Source: Candidatus Gastranaerophilales bacterium (GTDB taxonomy: Bacteria > Cyanobacteriota > Vampirovibrionia > Gastranaerophilales > Gastranaerophilaceae). From it: a stretch of 64,000 nucleotides of DNA. Of this stretch, positions 1 through 8,675 are shown piece by piece. The notes under the pieces were generated by a model. It was not told the DNA's origin. It did no database searches and saw nothing but the letters and a program-made list of their open reading frames with translations. Every line of letters starts with the position of its first letter. Position 1 is the first letter of the stretch. The stretch is taken from positions 248,001 to 312,000 of the forward strand of contig CAJUJH010000002.1 of the NCBI GenBank assembly GCA_910586855.1, in the 5' to 3' direction. A program made the position numbers and the translations under genes.

Positions 1-1572
1 TAAGTAGCTTATTCGCATAGCGCCATTTTTACCTTCTGCGGCTGACGGTGAAACAGTGCTTTCATTTCGTCCTGAAGTTCCTCCAAGGCAGTAACCTATG
101 CCAAATATGGGAGATAAGCTTGCCCCGCCTCCGCTTGTTGCAGGGATTCCCCCGGTTCCAAGTGAGGCTCCGGCTCCGTTTCCGCCTTCATAACCAGCCA
201 TCCCGGCTCCGCCACCCCCTCCACCACCTGCAGTAAATACAGCCGGAGAGCCAAAATTAGAAGCAGGTCCTGCTCCGCCACCCCCTCCGCCAACTTGGAA
301 TACCATTGATGTTGGATTTGCTAAAGTGCCGCCAAGCCAAGTGCTTCCTCCTCCGCCGGCACCTGCTGGTGCAGAGTGGCTTCCTTCGCCGCCATTTCCA
401 CCAAAACCGCTAAGGGAGCCGGCTCCACCTCCCGAAGAGCCTGAACCCCAGCTGTGTTCTATTGGACCCTTGCCTCCTCTTCCCCCACTACCTGCGCCGC
501 GCGGGGCTATACCGCCGTTTGCTATACAAAGAGGAGAATTATCTCCTGGGGTCGCTGTGGATGTAGTTTGGCAGCAATTATTAGAACCATCCCCGCTTGC
601 ATCATTGCCGTTTCCACCTTTGGCTTTGTTGACGCATCCGCGCTCCATATATGGAGCAGCAGCACCGCCGTTTGATTCAGGGCTGCCACCGCCAGCACTA
701 GGGTAGGTATAATAACCTCCTTGACCTCCTATTCGGTAACTCAAGCCAGATGAGGCATTTGATGGCAGTTTAAACATTTTATTTGCAAAATATGCACCGT
801 GTCCGGGATTTACAAAGTCATCAGTTGGAGAATATACGGCGCCAATTACACCTCCCCCGCCCCCGCCGCAGGCTGATATTTTTACCCAAGCACTATCGAG
901 TGCTGTTGATGGTTTCCATACCCCTTCGCCGCTTGAGGTTCTTGTAATAGTGCCATTGTCACCACTTGGTGTGCCGCTTATTACAAAAGTTTCGGTTTTT
1001 TCTGCTATTCCGCCCCCGCCCCCGCCTGCACCGCCGGAAATCAATGTTGCTTCCAGTTTATTTACCATGGCGGGCACGGTAAATGTATTTGTATTGCCTG
1101 CTTCTTTATATTCCGTAAAGCCTGCTGTGGGTGCACCTCCGCCCCCGCCGCCTGCGCCGATAACCGTCACTCTTATTACTCCAGTATATTCCGGGGGAAC
1201 CGTATATGTTCCCTCACAATATTGGCTGCCGTCTGCATCTGTTTTTAAACTGTCTTCCGGGCATTCGGTTGAACCAAATATTATTTCTTTTTTCGTTGTC
1301 GTGTCTTTTGGATTGAATGTACCGTTAATATTAACGTTTTCATTTGCTTTTTTTGTCATAACAGGAGCTAATGCTGCAAGTAACAATGAAGCAACTAATA
1401 ATGCCATAAGCATTTCTACTAATGAAAAAGCAGGTCTTGATTTAGAAGATTTTAAATCATGCACTGGTTTATCATCAGGTAATGCCTGATTTATATCTAT
1501 CGGTTTATAGTGCAAACAATCTTGCATAGCAAGGAGTGAGGCTGTTTTCAGCCTAAGACAACTTTTCTTCAT
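1..1572 (-). CDS. Glycine-rich prepilin-like protein (C-terminus outside window)
   Basis: The reading frame is open from an ATG at 1572 down to position 1 with no stop, so at least 524 residues are encoded and the C-terminus lies to the left of the window. Residues 45-75 look like a class III (type IV pilin) signal: short polar stretch, A48 then FSLVEML, then a hydrophobic helix ending at APVMTKK. The 48-residue leader before the presumed cleavage site is unusually long and acidic. From about residue 138 the protein consists of glycine-rich stretches (GAGGGGGG, GGAGGGGGG, ACGGGGGG) separated by short Ser/Asn/Thr-rich segments with a few cysteines. The high-GC opposite strand makes several long spurious frames on the plus strand. 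An AGGG sits 14 nt before the ATG. It is probably exported by a type IV pilus or type II-like machine; its role is unknown. Confidence 0.75.
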   Translation of the reverse strand, partial: MKKSCLRLKTASLLAMQDCLHYKPIDINQALPDDKPVHDLKSSKSRPAFSLVEMLMALLVASLLLAALAPVMTKKANENVNINGTFNPKDTTTKKEIIFGSTECPEDSLKTDADGSQYCEGTYTVPPEYTGVIRVTVIGAGGGGGGAPTAGFTEYKEAGNTNTFTVPAMVNKLEATLISGGAGGGGGGIAEKTETFVISGTPSGDNGTITRTSSGEGVWKPSTALDSAWVKISACGGGGGGVIGAVYSPTDDFVNPGHGAYFANKMFKLPSNASSGLSYRIGGQGGYYTYPSAGGGSPESNGGAAAPYMERGCVNKAKGGNGNDASGDGSNNCCQTTSTATPGDNSPLCIANGGIAPRGAGSGGRGGKGPIEHSWGSGSSGGGAGSLSGFGGNGGEGSHSAPAGAGGGGSTWLGGTLANPTSMVFQVGGGGGGAGPASNFGSPAVFTAGGGGGGGAGMAGYEGGNGAGASLGTGGIPATSGGGASLSPIFGIGYCLGGTSGRNESTVSPSAAEGKNGAMRISYL

Positions 1573-1756
1573 AATAAACAATTTCCCTAAATTTCTATTT
1601 AATACAACAACTTTTCATATAAAAATAGATGTAACTGATAATATTCTATATTCATTAGATAGAATTGTCAAACAAAAATATATCTTATAGGGATATGTTT
1701 CATTTTGAGTAATATCGCTAATATTATAATAGGCGCAGTAGAAAAAGGTATTTATA

Positions 1757-2092
1757 ATGACTATAGCACCTGTTGATGTGAAAAGAATGCTTGGGCTTAG
1801 GATAAAAGAGTTTCGAAAATTTAGGAAAATGACCCAGGAGCAGCTGGCGGAGCTCATTGGAATAGAACCAAACAATGTTTCAAAAATCGAAATTGGCAAA
1901 AACTATCCAACACCGGAAAATCTTGCCAAGATTGCTTTAGCATTAAATATAGAAATACACGAGCTTTTTATGTTTGATAACGGCCCAAAACCAATAGAAG
2001 AAATCAAAACTTTTGTTATAAATGAAGTGCAGAATAATGACAATCTTGCTAGGCTTTTATTTATATTTTGTCAAGCTGCAAGACAGGTGTAG
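1757..2092 (+). CDS. Xre/Cro-CI family transcriptional regulator
   Basis: A 111-residue protein with one helix-turn-helix of the Cro/CI (HTH_3) type at about residues 12-66. The typical pattern is visible: LRIKEFRKFRKMTQEQLAEL, then IGIEPNNVSKIEIGKNYPTP, then LAKIALALNIEIHELF. The last 40 residues are helical and may dimerise. It is transcribed away from the prepilin-like gene across a 184-bp intergenic region, so it may control that gene or itself; this is inference from position only. No DNA-target information can be read from the sequence. Confidence 0.85.
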   Translation: MTIAPVDVKRMLGLRIKEFRKFRKMTQEQLAELIGIEPNNVSKIEIGKNYPTPENLAKIALALNIEIHELFMFDNGPKPIEEIKTFVINEVQNNDNLARLLFIFCQAARQV

Positions 2093-2146
2093 ACTGACTT
2101 TTGGTTGTTTATTGTTTGGTTACATTTGTATTATTTACTTGAAAAC

Positions 2147-4111
2147 CTAGTACAGCTTGAGTTTTGAGGTTATTGGCTGATTGTATTCCGTTTTATTTAT
2201 TGAACGGGCATCAACAATAGGTGCTGGAGGCATTATGGACCATTTAAAAAGTGCTGTCTGCATACGGCGGAAAAACTTGTCCAGCCAAGCGATTTTGGTA
2301 TTTTTATCAACATTGTGTTTTTCTTCATACAAGAAAGTTTCAGAAAGCATCTCGTCCTTACTCTGGTGCAGGTTTTCAAGCCTCCAGATAACTTCATCAA
2401 GAAATTCATAAGGCATAAGGGCATCTTCTGCTAAAAGCGGCTTGCCTGTGTTCGGGTCTATGGCTAGTTCTGCGCCAGGCGGTTTGGTTAAAATGCTTGT
2501 TGGAATTGCATTTCGCTTTAGTCTGTTTTTGTTAAGCCATCGTGCAAGGGCAAAAAGCTTGGTTTTTGTGATATCTGCAATTGGTGCAAAACCGCCTGAC
2601 ATGTCGCCGTTTATTGTGGCATAGCCCATATATAGTTCTGATTTATCCGATGTAGCAATAGGCATGGTGCTTGGAAACTCGTTTGATATACCCCAAAGAA
2701 TCATAGCGCGGCTTCTTGCTTGAATATTGTCGTTTGTTAAGGGCGTCTTAAAGCGGTCCTGCCATTTGGTTTGAACCACATCAAATACCTTGGAAAACGT
2801 ATTTTCACTGGCTTTGAACATATCTAAAATCGGGATTTCCGTGAAATTAACGCCTAAATTAGCACACAATTCTCTAGCGTCAGATTTACTCTCATCACTT
2901 GTAATTTTTGAGGGCATAGAAATTGCAAAAATGTTTTCACATCCAAGTGCATCAGCGAGTAAAACACAGCTGACAGAAGAGTCTAAGCCGCCTGAAACGC
3001 CAAGAACAGCCCTTTTAAAGCCGTTTTTATGAAAGTAATCCCTGATAGAGCTTGTGACAGTAAGATATGTACGTTCTAAATCGGGCTCATAATCAAGACT
3101 GAAGGCTTTTTGCGAGTTTAAGGTTTTTTCTAAACCGCAAGGAAGGGGGTAAATACGGTTGATATCCGCCTGCTTAGCGGATTTTAAGGGAGGTTGTACT
3201 ATGAAAAACTGTTCTCTGAAAGATTCTGCACGCGCAAGAATCTCGCCATCCCCGCTATAGAGCCTGCTTGCGCCCTGGAAGGTTATATTATCCACTGCAC
3301 CCACCTGATTTACATAACAAATTGGTGTTTGATATTTTTTACTTACAAAAGAGAGCATGTTGTGAAGAAGCTGCTCTTTTTTTGCACGTGTTGGCGAAGA
3401 GCTGCAATTAATGATTATATCCGGCTTTTGCTCCTCTATTATTTTATCAACAGGGTCAAAACTATAGACAGGGTGGTCAAAGAAGTCTTTATCAGCCCAA
3501 TTTTCTTCGCATATTACAATGCCTGCGCGGATTTTGCCGATTTCAATTATTCTTTCTTTGGAATCAAATTCTGCTGATTGGAAATATCTGGCATCGCTAA
3601 ACTCGCTGTACACCGGCAATAGAGTTTTTCTTATAATGGTTTCAATTTTTTTATTTGATAAAACTGCAACGGAATTAAAATATCTTTTTCCTATATAAAA
3701 ACGGTTAAATTCGCAAAACCCAATCAGGACCTTGGTTTTACCTGTATATTTAGCGAGTTTTTCAAGATATTCAATGTTTTTTTCGACTAATTTTGGATAT
3801 CGGTCAATAATATCAAAAACAGGATAGCCAAATAAAAAAAGCTCCGGAAAAGCGATAGCGCCTACTTTTAGGTCGTTTGCCCATTCTATATATTTTTTTG
3901 CTTTGTTAAAATTGTATTCAATGTCTCCAACAATCGGGTCAACCTGAGCAAGAACAATGGTTTCAGGGGTTAAAAGAGGTTTGATTTTTGATATGATTTC
4001 TTTTTTTTGTTCAGGTGAAATAGTATCTATATCAGGGTTTTGGTGAAAATTTGCTCCGCAAAATTCTTGTCCTGAAAGTTCCTGTTTTATTAATTTTGTA
4101 ATATCTATCAT
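2147..4111 (-). CDS. nadE: Glutamine-dependent NAD+ synthetase
   Basis: The 654-residue protein makes NAD+ from nicotinic acid adenine dinucleotide and ATP, using ammonia from glutamine. The N-terminal nitrilase-fold glutaminase carries the catalytic triad E90 (FPELFLFG), K163 (RKTLLPV) and C202 (VICEENWAD). The C-terminal synthetase has the PP-loop SGGLDSS at 374-380. Two-domain synthetases of this kind are usually about 540-690 residues, so it is full length. The first 50 residues precede the nitrilase core and are an extension. An AAGGA lies 9 nt before the ATG at 4111. It stands alone, converging on the Xre gene. The identification is secure. Confidence 0.97.
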   Translation of the reverse strand: MIDITKLIKQELSGQEFCGANFHQNPDIDTISPEQKKEIISKIKPLLTPETIVLAQVDPIVGDIEYNFNKAKKYIEWANDLKVGAIAFPELFLFGYPVFDIIDRYPKLVEKNIEYLEKLAKYTGKTKVLIGFCEFNRFYIGKRYFNSVAVLSNKKIETIIRKTLLPVYSEFSDARYFQSAEFDSKERIIEIGKIRAGIVICEENWADKDFFDHPVYSFDPVDKIIEEQKPDIIINCSSSPTRAKKEQLLHNMLSFVSKKYQTPICYVNQVGAVDNITFQGASRLYSGDGEILARAESFREQFFIVQPPLKSAKQADINRIYPLPCGLEKTLNSQKAFSLDYEPDLERTYLTVTSSIRDYFHKNGFKRAVLGVSGGLDSSVSCVLLADALGCENIFAISMPSKITSDESKSDARELCANLGVNFTEIPILDMFKASENTFSKVFDVVQTKWQDRFKTPLTNDNIQARSRAMILWGISNEFPSTMPIATSDKSELYMGYATINGDMSGGFAPIADITKTKLFALARWLNKNRLKRNAIPTSILTKPPGAELAIDPNTGKPLLAEDALMPYEFLDEVIWRLENLHQSKDEMLSETFLYEEKHNVDKNTKIAWLDKFFRRMQTALFKWSIMPPAPIVDARSINKTEYNQPITSKLKLY

Positions 4112-4175
4112 AATTAAAAATCCTTGTGAGCATTGGGTTTTGGTTATTTTAAAATAAGTATATCATAAAGAAAAT

Positions 4176-4204
4176 GAACAATTTAAAATCTAAATCGTTA
4201 TAAT
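4176..4204 (+). promoter_or_regulatory. Candidate promoter of the sigma/anti-sigma operon
   Basis: GAACAA (4176-4181), 17 bp, then TATAAT (4199-4204), 64 bp before the first gene of the operon. The -10 is a perfect housekeeping match. The GAAC in the -35 and the CGTT just before the -10 also resemble ECF-type promoters, so autoregulation by the ECF sigma factor encoded downstream is possible. The call rests on motif reading only. Confidence 0.4.
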
Positions 4205-4267
4205 TAATGTAGTGAATAAATTAAAATAAGAACAGTAAATAATTACAGAAAAAAGCAGGAAAATACA

Positions 4268-4645
4268 ATGGAAAAAAAATGCAGCAGATATGAAGAATTA
4301 TTTGTAATGTCAGATGAGACAGCGCTTTTAGAACATATTAAAGAATGTGAGATATGCAGGGCAGAACATGAGAGAATGCTGCAGGTTTCAAATCTTATAA
4401 GTGAAGTAAAACCTTTATATCGCAAAAATAATAAAAAGCCGGTTTTGCGCAGAAGTGTTGGCGTGATGGCGATGGTGGCTTCGTTTTTAATGATTTTTTT
4501 AGCATTTTTTGCAATACAGATTACCACTCCCGAATCTTTTGTAAATGAAACCATAGCCAGTATTTCAGGTTCAGATTATACCTATGAACAAATGGGGCTT
4601 CCCGTGGATGAATTTGGTCTTATAATGGTGGATTATGATTATTGA
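4268..4645 (+). CDS. Putative membrane anti-sigma factor (zinc-finger type)
   Basis: A 125-residue protein with an N-terminal H23-x3-C27-x2-C30 motif (HIKECEIC), the zinc-binding signature of anti-sigma domains such as ZAS. One transmembrane helix follows at about residues 63-86 and a short C-terminal tail would lie outside the cytoplasm. The family holds an ECF sigma factor inactive at the membrane until an envelope signal releases it. The next gene, 66 bp downstream, encodes an ECF sigma factor, so that is the likely partner. Here the anti-sigma gene comes first, the reverse of the common order. The function is inferred from motif plus context. Confidence 0.75.
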   Translation: MEKKCSRYEELFVMSDETALLEHIKECEICRAEHERMLQVSNLISEVKPLYRKNNKKPVLRRSVGVMAMVASFLMIFLAFFAIQITTPESFVNETIASISGSDYTYEQMGLPVDEFGLIMVDYDY

Positions 4646-4711
4646 TTCCTGTAAAAAGCATTACTACAGGCTGATTTCAAGGTAAGGTTTCAAAAGTTTT
4701 AGGATAAAATA

Positions 4712-5218
4712 ATGAATTTTAGGGATATATTTCAAAATAAGCAAAAAATTAAGAATATTATTAGACTTGTTACTAAAGAAAATGCGCAAGTTTGTGAAGA
4801 TTTAGAACAAGAAGTTTATATTAAAGCATTAAAAAATAAGGATAAATACACTGAAACCGGCAAATTTCAAAACTGGATAACAACCATTACATATAATGTT
4901 TCAAGAGATTACTTAAAAAGTGCGAAAAATCGCAATGAAACACAGATTGAAGATGAAAATATTGTGGTAAATATTAAAGACAGGAAAAGAAGCCCTGAAG
5001 AAACTATGCTGCAAAAAGAACGTCAGTTAAGGATTTCAAGGGCAATAAACTCCTTAAATAAAAAACACAGAGAAGTTGTTATTTTATCTGAAATTGAAAA
5101 TATAACTTATGAAGAAATTGCCTGCAGGCTAAAATGCCCTGTTGGCACGGTAAAATCAAGAATTTATAATGCAAAAAAAGAGCTCTATAATATACTGAAA
5201 GATTTGATTGAGAATTAA
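4712..5218 (+). CDS. ECF-type RNA polymerase sigma factor
   Basis: A 168-residue sigma-70 family protein with only regions 2 and 4. Region 2 (about residues 24-75) contains EDLEQEVYIKAL and the melting segment FQNWITTITYNVSRDYLK. Region 4 (about 112-165) has REVVILSEIENITYEEIACRL and the helix-turn-helix PVGTVKSRIYNAKKEL. It directs RNA polymerase to a small regulon, probably envelope stress, because the gene sits between an anti-sigma factor and a periplasmic Spy/CpxP-like protein. The stop is followed after 21 bp by the next gene, so all three are probably one transcript. Confidence 0.9.
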   Translation: MNFRDIFQNKQKIKNIIRLVTKENAQVCEDLEQEVYIKALKNKDKYTETGKFQNWITTITYNVSRDYLKSAKNRNETQIEDENIVVNIKDRKRSPEETMLQKERQLRISRAINSLNKKHREVVILSEIENITYEEIACRLKCPVGTVKSRIYNAKKELYNILKDLIEN

Positions 5219-5239
5219 AATTTGAAAGGATATTTAATT

Positions 5240-5869
5240 ATGAAAAAACAATTTTTAACCATAGCACTTGCTGCAACAGTTGTAATTGGCGGATTATGCA
5301 CGGCTGAAGCTGTTCCCTGTAAAGTTGGAGAAACTCCTAAGGCGCCTGCACCATGTCAGAAGGTTGAATGTGAAACTCCAAAAGCTCCTTGCAGGCAAGT
5401 AAAACAAAAACCTACACCTGAGCAAATGAAAGCTATGATGGAAAAAAGAATTGAAGAATTTAATAAGGCGCTCGGGCTTTCTGATGAACAGGTTGCTAAG
5501 GCTAAAGAAATCAGGGCAAACGGGCATAATAAAATGAAACCTTTGATGGAAAAGAAAAAAGCAAAAATAGATGAGATACGCGCCGTGATGGCTGATGATA
5601 ATATGGCAGTGAAGGTTCAGGATAAAAAGGTTGAAACCTTAAGAGCTGAACTCAAGGTAATTGACCAGGATATTCGTCAGGCAAGACGTGATAACGAAAA
5701 GGAATTTCAAGCAATTTTAACAGATGAACAAAAAGTAAAATATGCTCAAATTAAAGAAGAGGGCAGGAAACACTTCAGACAGCATCATAAACCACAAGGA
5801 CCAGAAAATTTCAGGCACAGAACACCTGCGGGCGACCATAGATATAGACCTGCACCCGATAAAAAGTAA
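5240..5869 (+). CDS. Spy/CpxP-like periplasmic protein (LTxxQ-type repeats)
   Basis: The ATG at 5240 is preferred over the upstream TTG at 5222 because AAAGGA (5225-5230) lies 9 nt before it; this gives 209 residues. A signal peptide covers about residues 1-24 (hydrophobic core then TAEA). A Cys/Pro-rich segment follows, then a highly charged helical region with two LTxxQ-like motifs, LSDEQVAKAKEI and LTDEQKVKYAQI, as in the Spy/CpxP/ZraP family of periplasmic chaperones and metal or stress sensors. The C-terminus is rich in His and Arg and may bind metal. Its place behind an anti-sigma/ECF pair suggests it is a target of, or feeds back on, that envelope-stress switch. Confidence 0.8.
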   Translation: MKKQFLTIALAATVVIGGLCTAEAVPCKVGETPKAPAPCQKVECETPKAPCRQVKQKPTPEQMKAMMEKRIEEFNKALGLSDEQVAKAKEIRANGHNKMKPLMEKKKAKIDEIRAVMADDNMAVKVQDKKVETLRAELKVIDQDIRQARRDNEKEFQAILTDEQKVKYAQIKEEGRKHFRQHHKPQGPENFRHRTPAGDHRYRPAPDKK

Positions 5870-5894
5870 AATTTAATATTTATTAATTTTAAAC

Positions 5895-5930
5895 CGGCAG
5901 CCTTTAGATTAAGGCTGCCGTTGTATTTTT
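5895..5930 (+). terminator. Rho-independent terminator
   Basis: A perfect 10-bp stem, CGGCAGCCTT / AAGGCTGCCG (5895-5904 and 5911-5920), with a 6-nt loop and then TTGTATTTTT. It lies 25 bp past the Spy/CpxP-like gene and closes the sigma-factor operon. Confidence 0.9.
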
Positions 5931-6014
5931 GGTTATAAAAGTATTAAGTAAATTGCAAACATTTAAAAACTATAATATAATTTGTTTAGAATTTATGAAT
6001 GGAGAATAGTTCTG

Positions 6015-6800
6015 ATGAAAATAAAAATATTCAATAAATTAAGTGAAAAATTTAATTGCAAAGCTCTTCAAAAGAAAGGCTTTACTCTTGCCGAATTAAT
6101 GATAGTATTAGCGGTTTTAGCAGTTATTGCAGCAGTTTTAATGCCTACAGTTTTTAATTCTATGCCTGATGAGAATAAACTTAAGTTCAAAAAAGGGTAT
6201 TACACCTTAAAAAGAACAATAGACCAAATGGTAAACTCTGATGCATATGATTCTACTGACGGAAATTTTGGACCAAAAGAAGGGTATTATATTGGTTCTC
6301 ATCCATATGCAACTACAAATGATAATGATGGTTCAAAAAAGTTTTGTATAGAGTTTGCTAATACTTTAAATAACGTGGAAGAACAATGTACTAATTTTGC
6401 AAATACATTACAAACCGGTATTACAATTCAAAACTTTGATGATGCAACCAGCGCAGAGACAAGTACAGCAATTGATGCAAAATGTGCTGCATCAAGTTTA
6501 ACAACTGCAGTAAATGTTAAAACGCAGGATGATGTTTACTGGTGGCTTCCTCTTGATAACTTTGCAGAACAGGTTAGCGACGGTGCTTCACCTTCCAGCA
6601 ATGGAAAGGCAGCAACAATAGACGGTTATTCAAATATTCCTGCTTATTATGCTGTTGTTTGTATGGATGTTGACGGACCGAACGGTGCTGAGGCTCCATT
6701 TGGTTTTGGCATAAGACGTGACGGCAAGGTTATTGCAGGAGCACATGCTAAAGAGTGGCTCCAAGAAGGCACAACAAATGTGCTTCCTGATGCGGACTAA
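6015..6800 (+). CDS. Prepilin-type protein
   Basis: The ATG at 6015 has GGAG 10 nt upstream and yields 261 residues. Residues 1-22 form a basic leader ending KKG, followed by the canonical type IV pilin/pseudopilin start FTLAELMIVLAVLAVIAAVL, with Glu at +5 of the mature protein. The body has four or more cysteines, probably disulphide-bonded, and ends in a region (GPNGAEAPFGFGIRRDGKVI) that looks like a surface-exposed pilin fold. It is probably cleaved and methylated by a prepilin peptidase and assembled into a pilus or pseudopilus. No assembly genes are in the window. It stands alone between the envelope-stress terminator and the mtnP gene. Confidence 0.85.
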   Translation: MKIKIFNKLSEKFNCKALQKKGFTLAELMIVLAVLAVIAAVLMPTVFNSMPDENKLKFKKGYYTLKRTIDQMVNSDAYDSTDGNFGPKEGYYIGSHPYATTNDNDGSKKFCIEFANTLNNVEEQCTNFANTLQTGITIQNFDDATSAETSTAIDAKCAASSLTTAVNVKTQDDVYWWLPLDNFAEQVSDGASPSSNGKAATIDGYSNIPAYYAVVCMDVDGPNGAEAPFGFGIRRDGKVIAGAHAKEWLQEGTTNVLPDAD

Positions 6801-6838
6801 TAAGATGATAAGTATTTAAAAGAAAGATATTATAACTA

Positions 6839-7633
6839 ATGGAAAATTTAGCAACAATTGGTATATTTGGCGGTTCAGGGTTTTATTCATTTTTGAATAA
6901 CGCAAAAGAAGTGACTATTGAAACACCATATGGACATACGAGCGATAAAATTACAATAGGCGAAGTTGCCGGCAAAAAAGTTGCCTTCATGCCAAGGCAT
7001 GGCAGAAACCATTCAATTACGCCCGAAAATGTTAATTATAGGGCAAACGTGTGGGCTATGAAGGAGATTGGTTGTAAAAGAGTTATCAGCCCGTGCGCTG
7101 CAGGGTCTTTGCAAAAACACATTAAACCGGGCGATATAGTTTTTTGTGACCAATTTGTTGATTGGACGTTTGGTAAAAGAAAAGATACTTTTTTAGAAGG
7201 ACCTTTGGTTACCCATATCAGTGCTGCTGACCCGTATTGTTCTAAATTTAGACAGGTGGCGATTGAATCTTGTGAAAAATTAGGGTTTAATCATCATAAA
7301 AAGGGCACCGTTGTTGTAATTAACGGACCAAGATTTGCAACAAAGGCAGAAAGTAAATTTTTTACAGCTCAAGGGTTTGAAGTCATTAATATGACACAGT
7401 ATCCTGAAAGCTATCTTGTAAAAGAAATGGATATGTGTCCTTTGAATATTTCTTTAATAACAGACTATGATGCAGGTTTGGTTTCAGATACAGAACCTGT
7501 AAGCCATGCGGCTGTTATGGAAGTATTTAAGAATAATATTGAGAATTTGAAAAAACTTCTTTATGAAATTATTGTAAATACTGAAGAAGGGGACTGTGCT
7601 TGCCATAGTACGGTTAAAAATTCAAGAGTCTAA
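6839..7633 (+). CDS. mtnP: S-methyl-5'-thioadenosine phosphorylase
   Basis: The 264-residue protein belongs to the PNP/MTAP nucleoside phosphorylase family and would cleave methylthioadenosine with phosphate to adenine and methylthioribose-1-phosphate, the first step of methionine salvage. Visible family signatures are the phosphate loop GIFGGSGFY near the N-terminus, TPYGHTSD (about 31-38), RHGRNHSITPENVNYRANVW (about 54-73) and the substrate-loop NMTQYPES (about 184-191). Length matches the family. A related purine nucleoside phosphorylase specificity cannot be excluded by eye. No other salvage gene is adjacent. Confidence 0.9.
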   Translation: MENLATIGIFGGSGFYSFLNNAKEVTIETPYGHTSDKITIGEVAGKKVAFMPRHGRNHSITPENVNYRANVWAMKEIGCKRVISPCAAGSLQKHIKPGDIVFCDQFVDWTFGKRKDTFLEGPLVTHISAADPYCSKFRQVAIESCEKLGFNHHKKGTVVVINGPRFATKAESKFFTAQGFEVINMTQYPESYLVKEMDMCPLNISLITDYDAGLVSDTEPVSHAAVMEVFKNNIENLKKLLYEIIVNTEEGDCACHSTVKNSRV

Positions 7634-7704
7634 CCGCTAGTAATATGTATTTATAAATATAGGATTTTGCGGTATGTATTTTTAGATTTTAAAAACGAGA
7701 ATAT

Positions 7705-7968
7705 ATGATATCATACGGAATTTACCAGCTTTTTAATTTAATAATGTTTTTAATGCTTATAAAGGTTTTATTAAGCTGGTTTCCTAATATTAATTGGTTT
7801 AAGGAGCCATTTCATTCATTAAGAAAATTTACAGATATTTTCTTTGAACCGTTCAGAAAAATTATACCTCCTGTCGGCATGATTGATTTTTCGCCTATTG
7901 CTGCTTTTTTAGTGTTAAGCATATTGCAAAATATAGTGTGCAGAGTTTTGGCAAGTTTTGGGCTTTAG
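7705..7968 (+). CDS. YggT family integral membrane protein
   Basis: An 87-residue protein with two hydrophobic segments (about 5-22 and 62-80) separated by the family hallmark SWFPNINWFKEPFHSLRKFT, then PFRKIIPPVGMIDFSPI. YggT/YCF19 proteins are widespread in bacteria and plastids; roles in osmotic tolerance and in cell or organelle division have been proposed. The length is that of the single-repeat form. It precedes the tRNA-Arg gene by 170 bp and need not be co-transcribed with it. Confidence 0.85.
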   Translation: MISYGIYQLFNLIMFLMLIKVLLSWFPNINWFKEPFHSLRKFTDIFFEPFRKIIPPVGMIDFSPIAAFLVLSILQNIVCRVLASFGL

Positions 7969-8138
7969 TTTTTTATTGCAGTATGTATACTTACCAACTT
8001 TTGTTCTATTAGTGTGATTTTTGGCAAAGTTTGACATTTTAATGCTTGCATATAAACTTTGTTTCTGTTAAATTAATGTTTGTAATTTAATGTTTTTGCT
8101 TTTGCAGAAGTATTTAAATTATTTTGAGAATTTGATAT

Positions 8139-8212
8139 GCGCCTGTAGCTCAGCTGGATAGAGCAACTGCCTTCTAAGCAGTAGGTCGAGCGTTCGAATC
8201 GCTCCAGGCGTA
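8139..8212 (+). tRNA. tRNA-Arg (anticodon UCU)
   Basis: The cloverleaf is complete: acceptor GCGCCTG (8139-8145) pairs with CAGGCGT (8205-8211, one G-U pair). The D-arm contains AGCTCAGCTGGATAGAGC. The anticodon stem ACTGC/GCAGT encloses CTTCTAA with the anticodon TCT at 8173-8175, and the T-arm holds GTTCGAATC. A discriminator A is at 8212. CCA is not encoded. The accessory island begins 68 bp downstream. Confidence 0.95.
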
Positions 8213-8280
8213 AATCTTTGAAGATAAAAATATTCATTTTGGTAAAATAAGATATATAAGAATTTATGGGTATTGATTAC

Positions 8281-8573
8281 TGTATTTTAACGACCATTTT
8301 GATTTTTACGGATACTTTGATTTTTTTCTCAAAACCCGTATAAACAGGGGCTTTTTAGGTTGGAAGTTTCTCAATTTAAGAAAAATCAAACTGGACGAAA
8401 ACGGACTTTATTAGGATAAAATATAGGGTGTATTTTAACGACCATTTTGATTTTTACGGATAGTTTGATTTTTTGCTTGATATCCCCTTAAACAGGGACT
8501 TTTTTGGTCGGAAGTTTCTCAAACTTGGAAAAATCAAACTGGACGAAAACGGACTTTATTAGGATAAAATACG
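8281..8573. repeat. Tandem pair of 148-bp palindromic units
   Basis: Two near-identical units start at 8281 and 8429, each with TGTATTTTAACGACC. Each begins TATTTTAACG and ends GGATAAAATA. In both arms of a unit, read inwards, TATTTTA is followed at the same distance by TTTGATTTTT, so the units are imperfect inverted repeats. Their centres contain CCC...GGG hairpins followed by runs of T (terminator-like). They may be transposase-binding ends or a MITE-like insertion. With the following 230 bp they fill the gene-free stretch 8213-8805. Confidence 0.7.
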
Positions 8574-8605
8574 GCTCAAAATTCTTCCCCTAAAATCTAG
8601 TCATT

Positions 8606-8675
8606 GCCTAAATCTAACACCGGTTTGATTTTTTACGGATACTTTGATTTTTTTGGAAAGTCCGTTTTGAAATTT
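8606..8675 (+). repeat. 70-bp direct repeat, left copy
   Basis: It matches 22370-22439 with a single difference (A/G at the fifth base). It contains TTTGATTTTTTACGGATAC, followed by a second TTTGATTTTTTT and then AAGTCCGTTTTG; the same TTTGATTTTT(T)ACGGATA motif occurs in both 148-bp units to its left. It is probably a transposase-binding region. Confidence 0.85.

Noticed and set aside
326-1489. Proline-rich plus-strand frames at 326-706 and 950-1489
   Set aside because: They are antisense shadows of the glycine-rich prepilin-like gene, whose minus-strand frame is open over the whole region with a pilin signal and start codon.
8139-8212. tRNA-Arg as an integrase attachment site
   Set aside because: No integrase gene and no copy of the tRNA 3' end was seen at the right side of the island; the element begins 68 bp beyond the gene.
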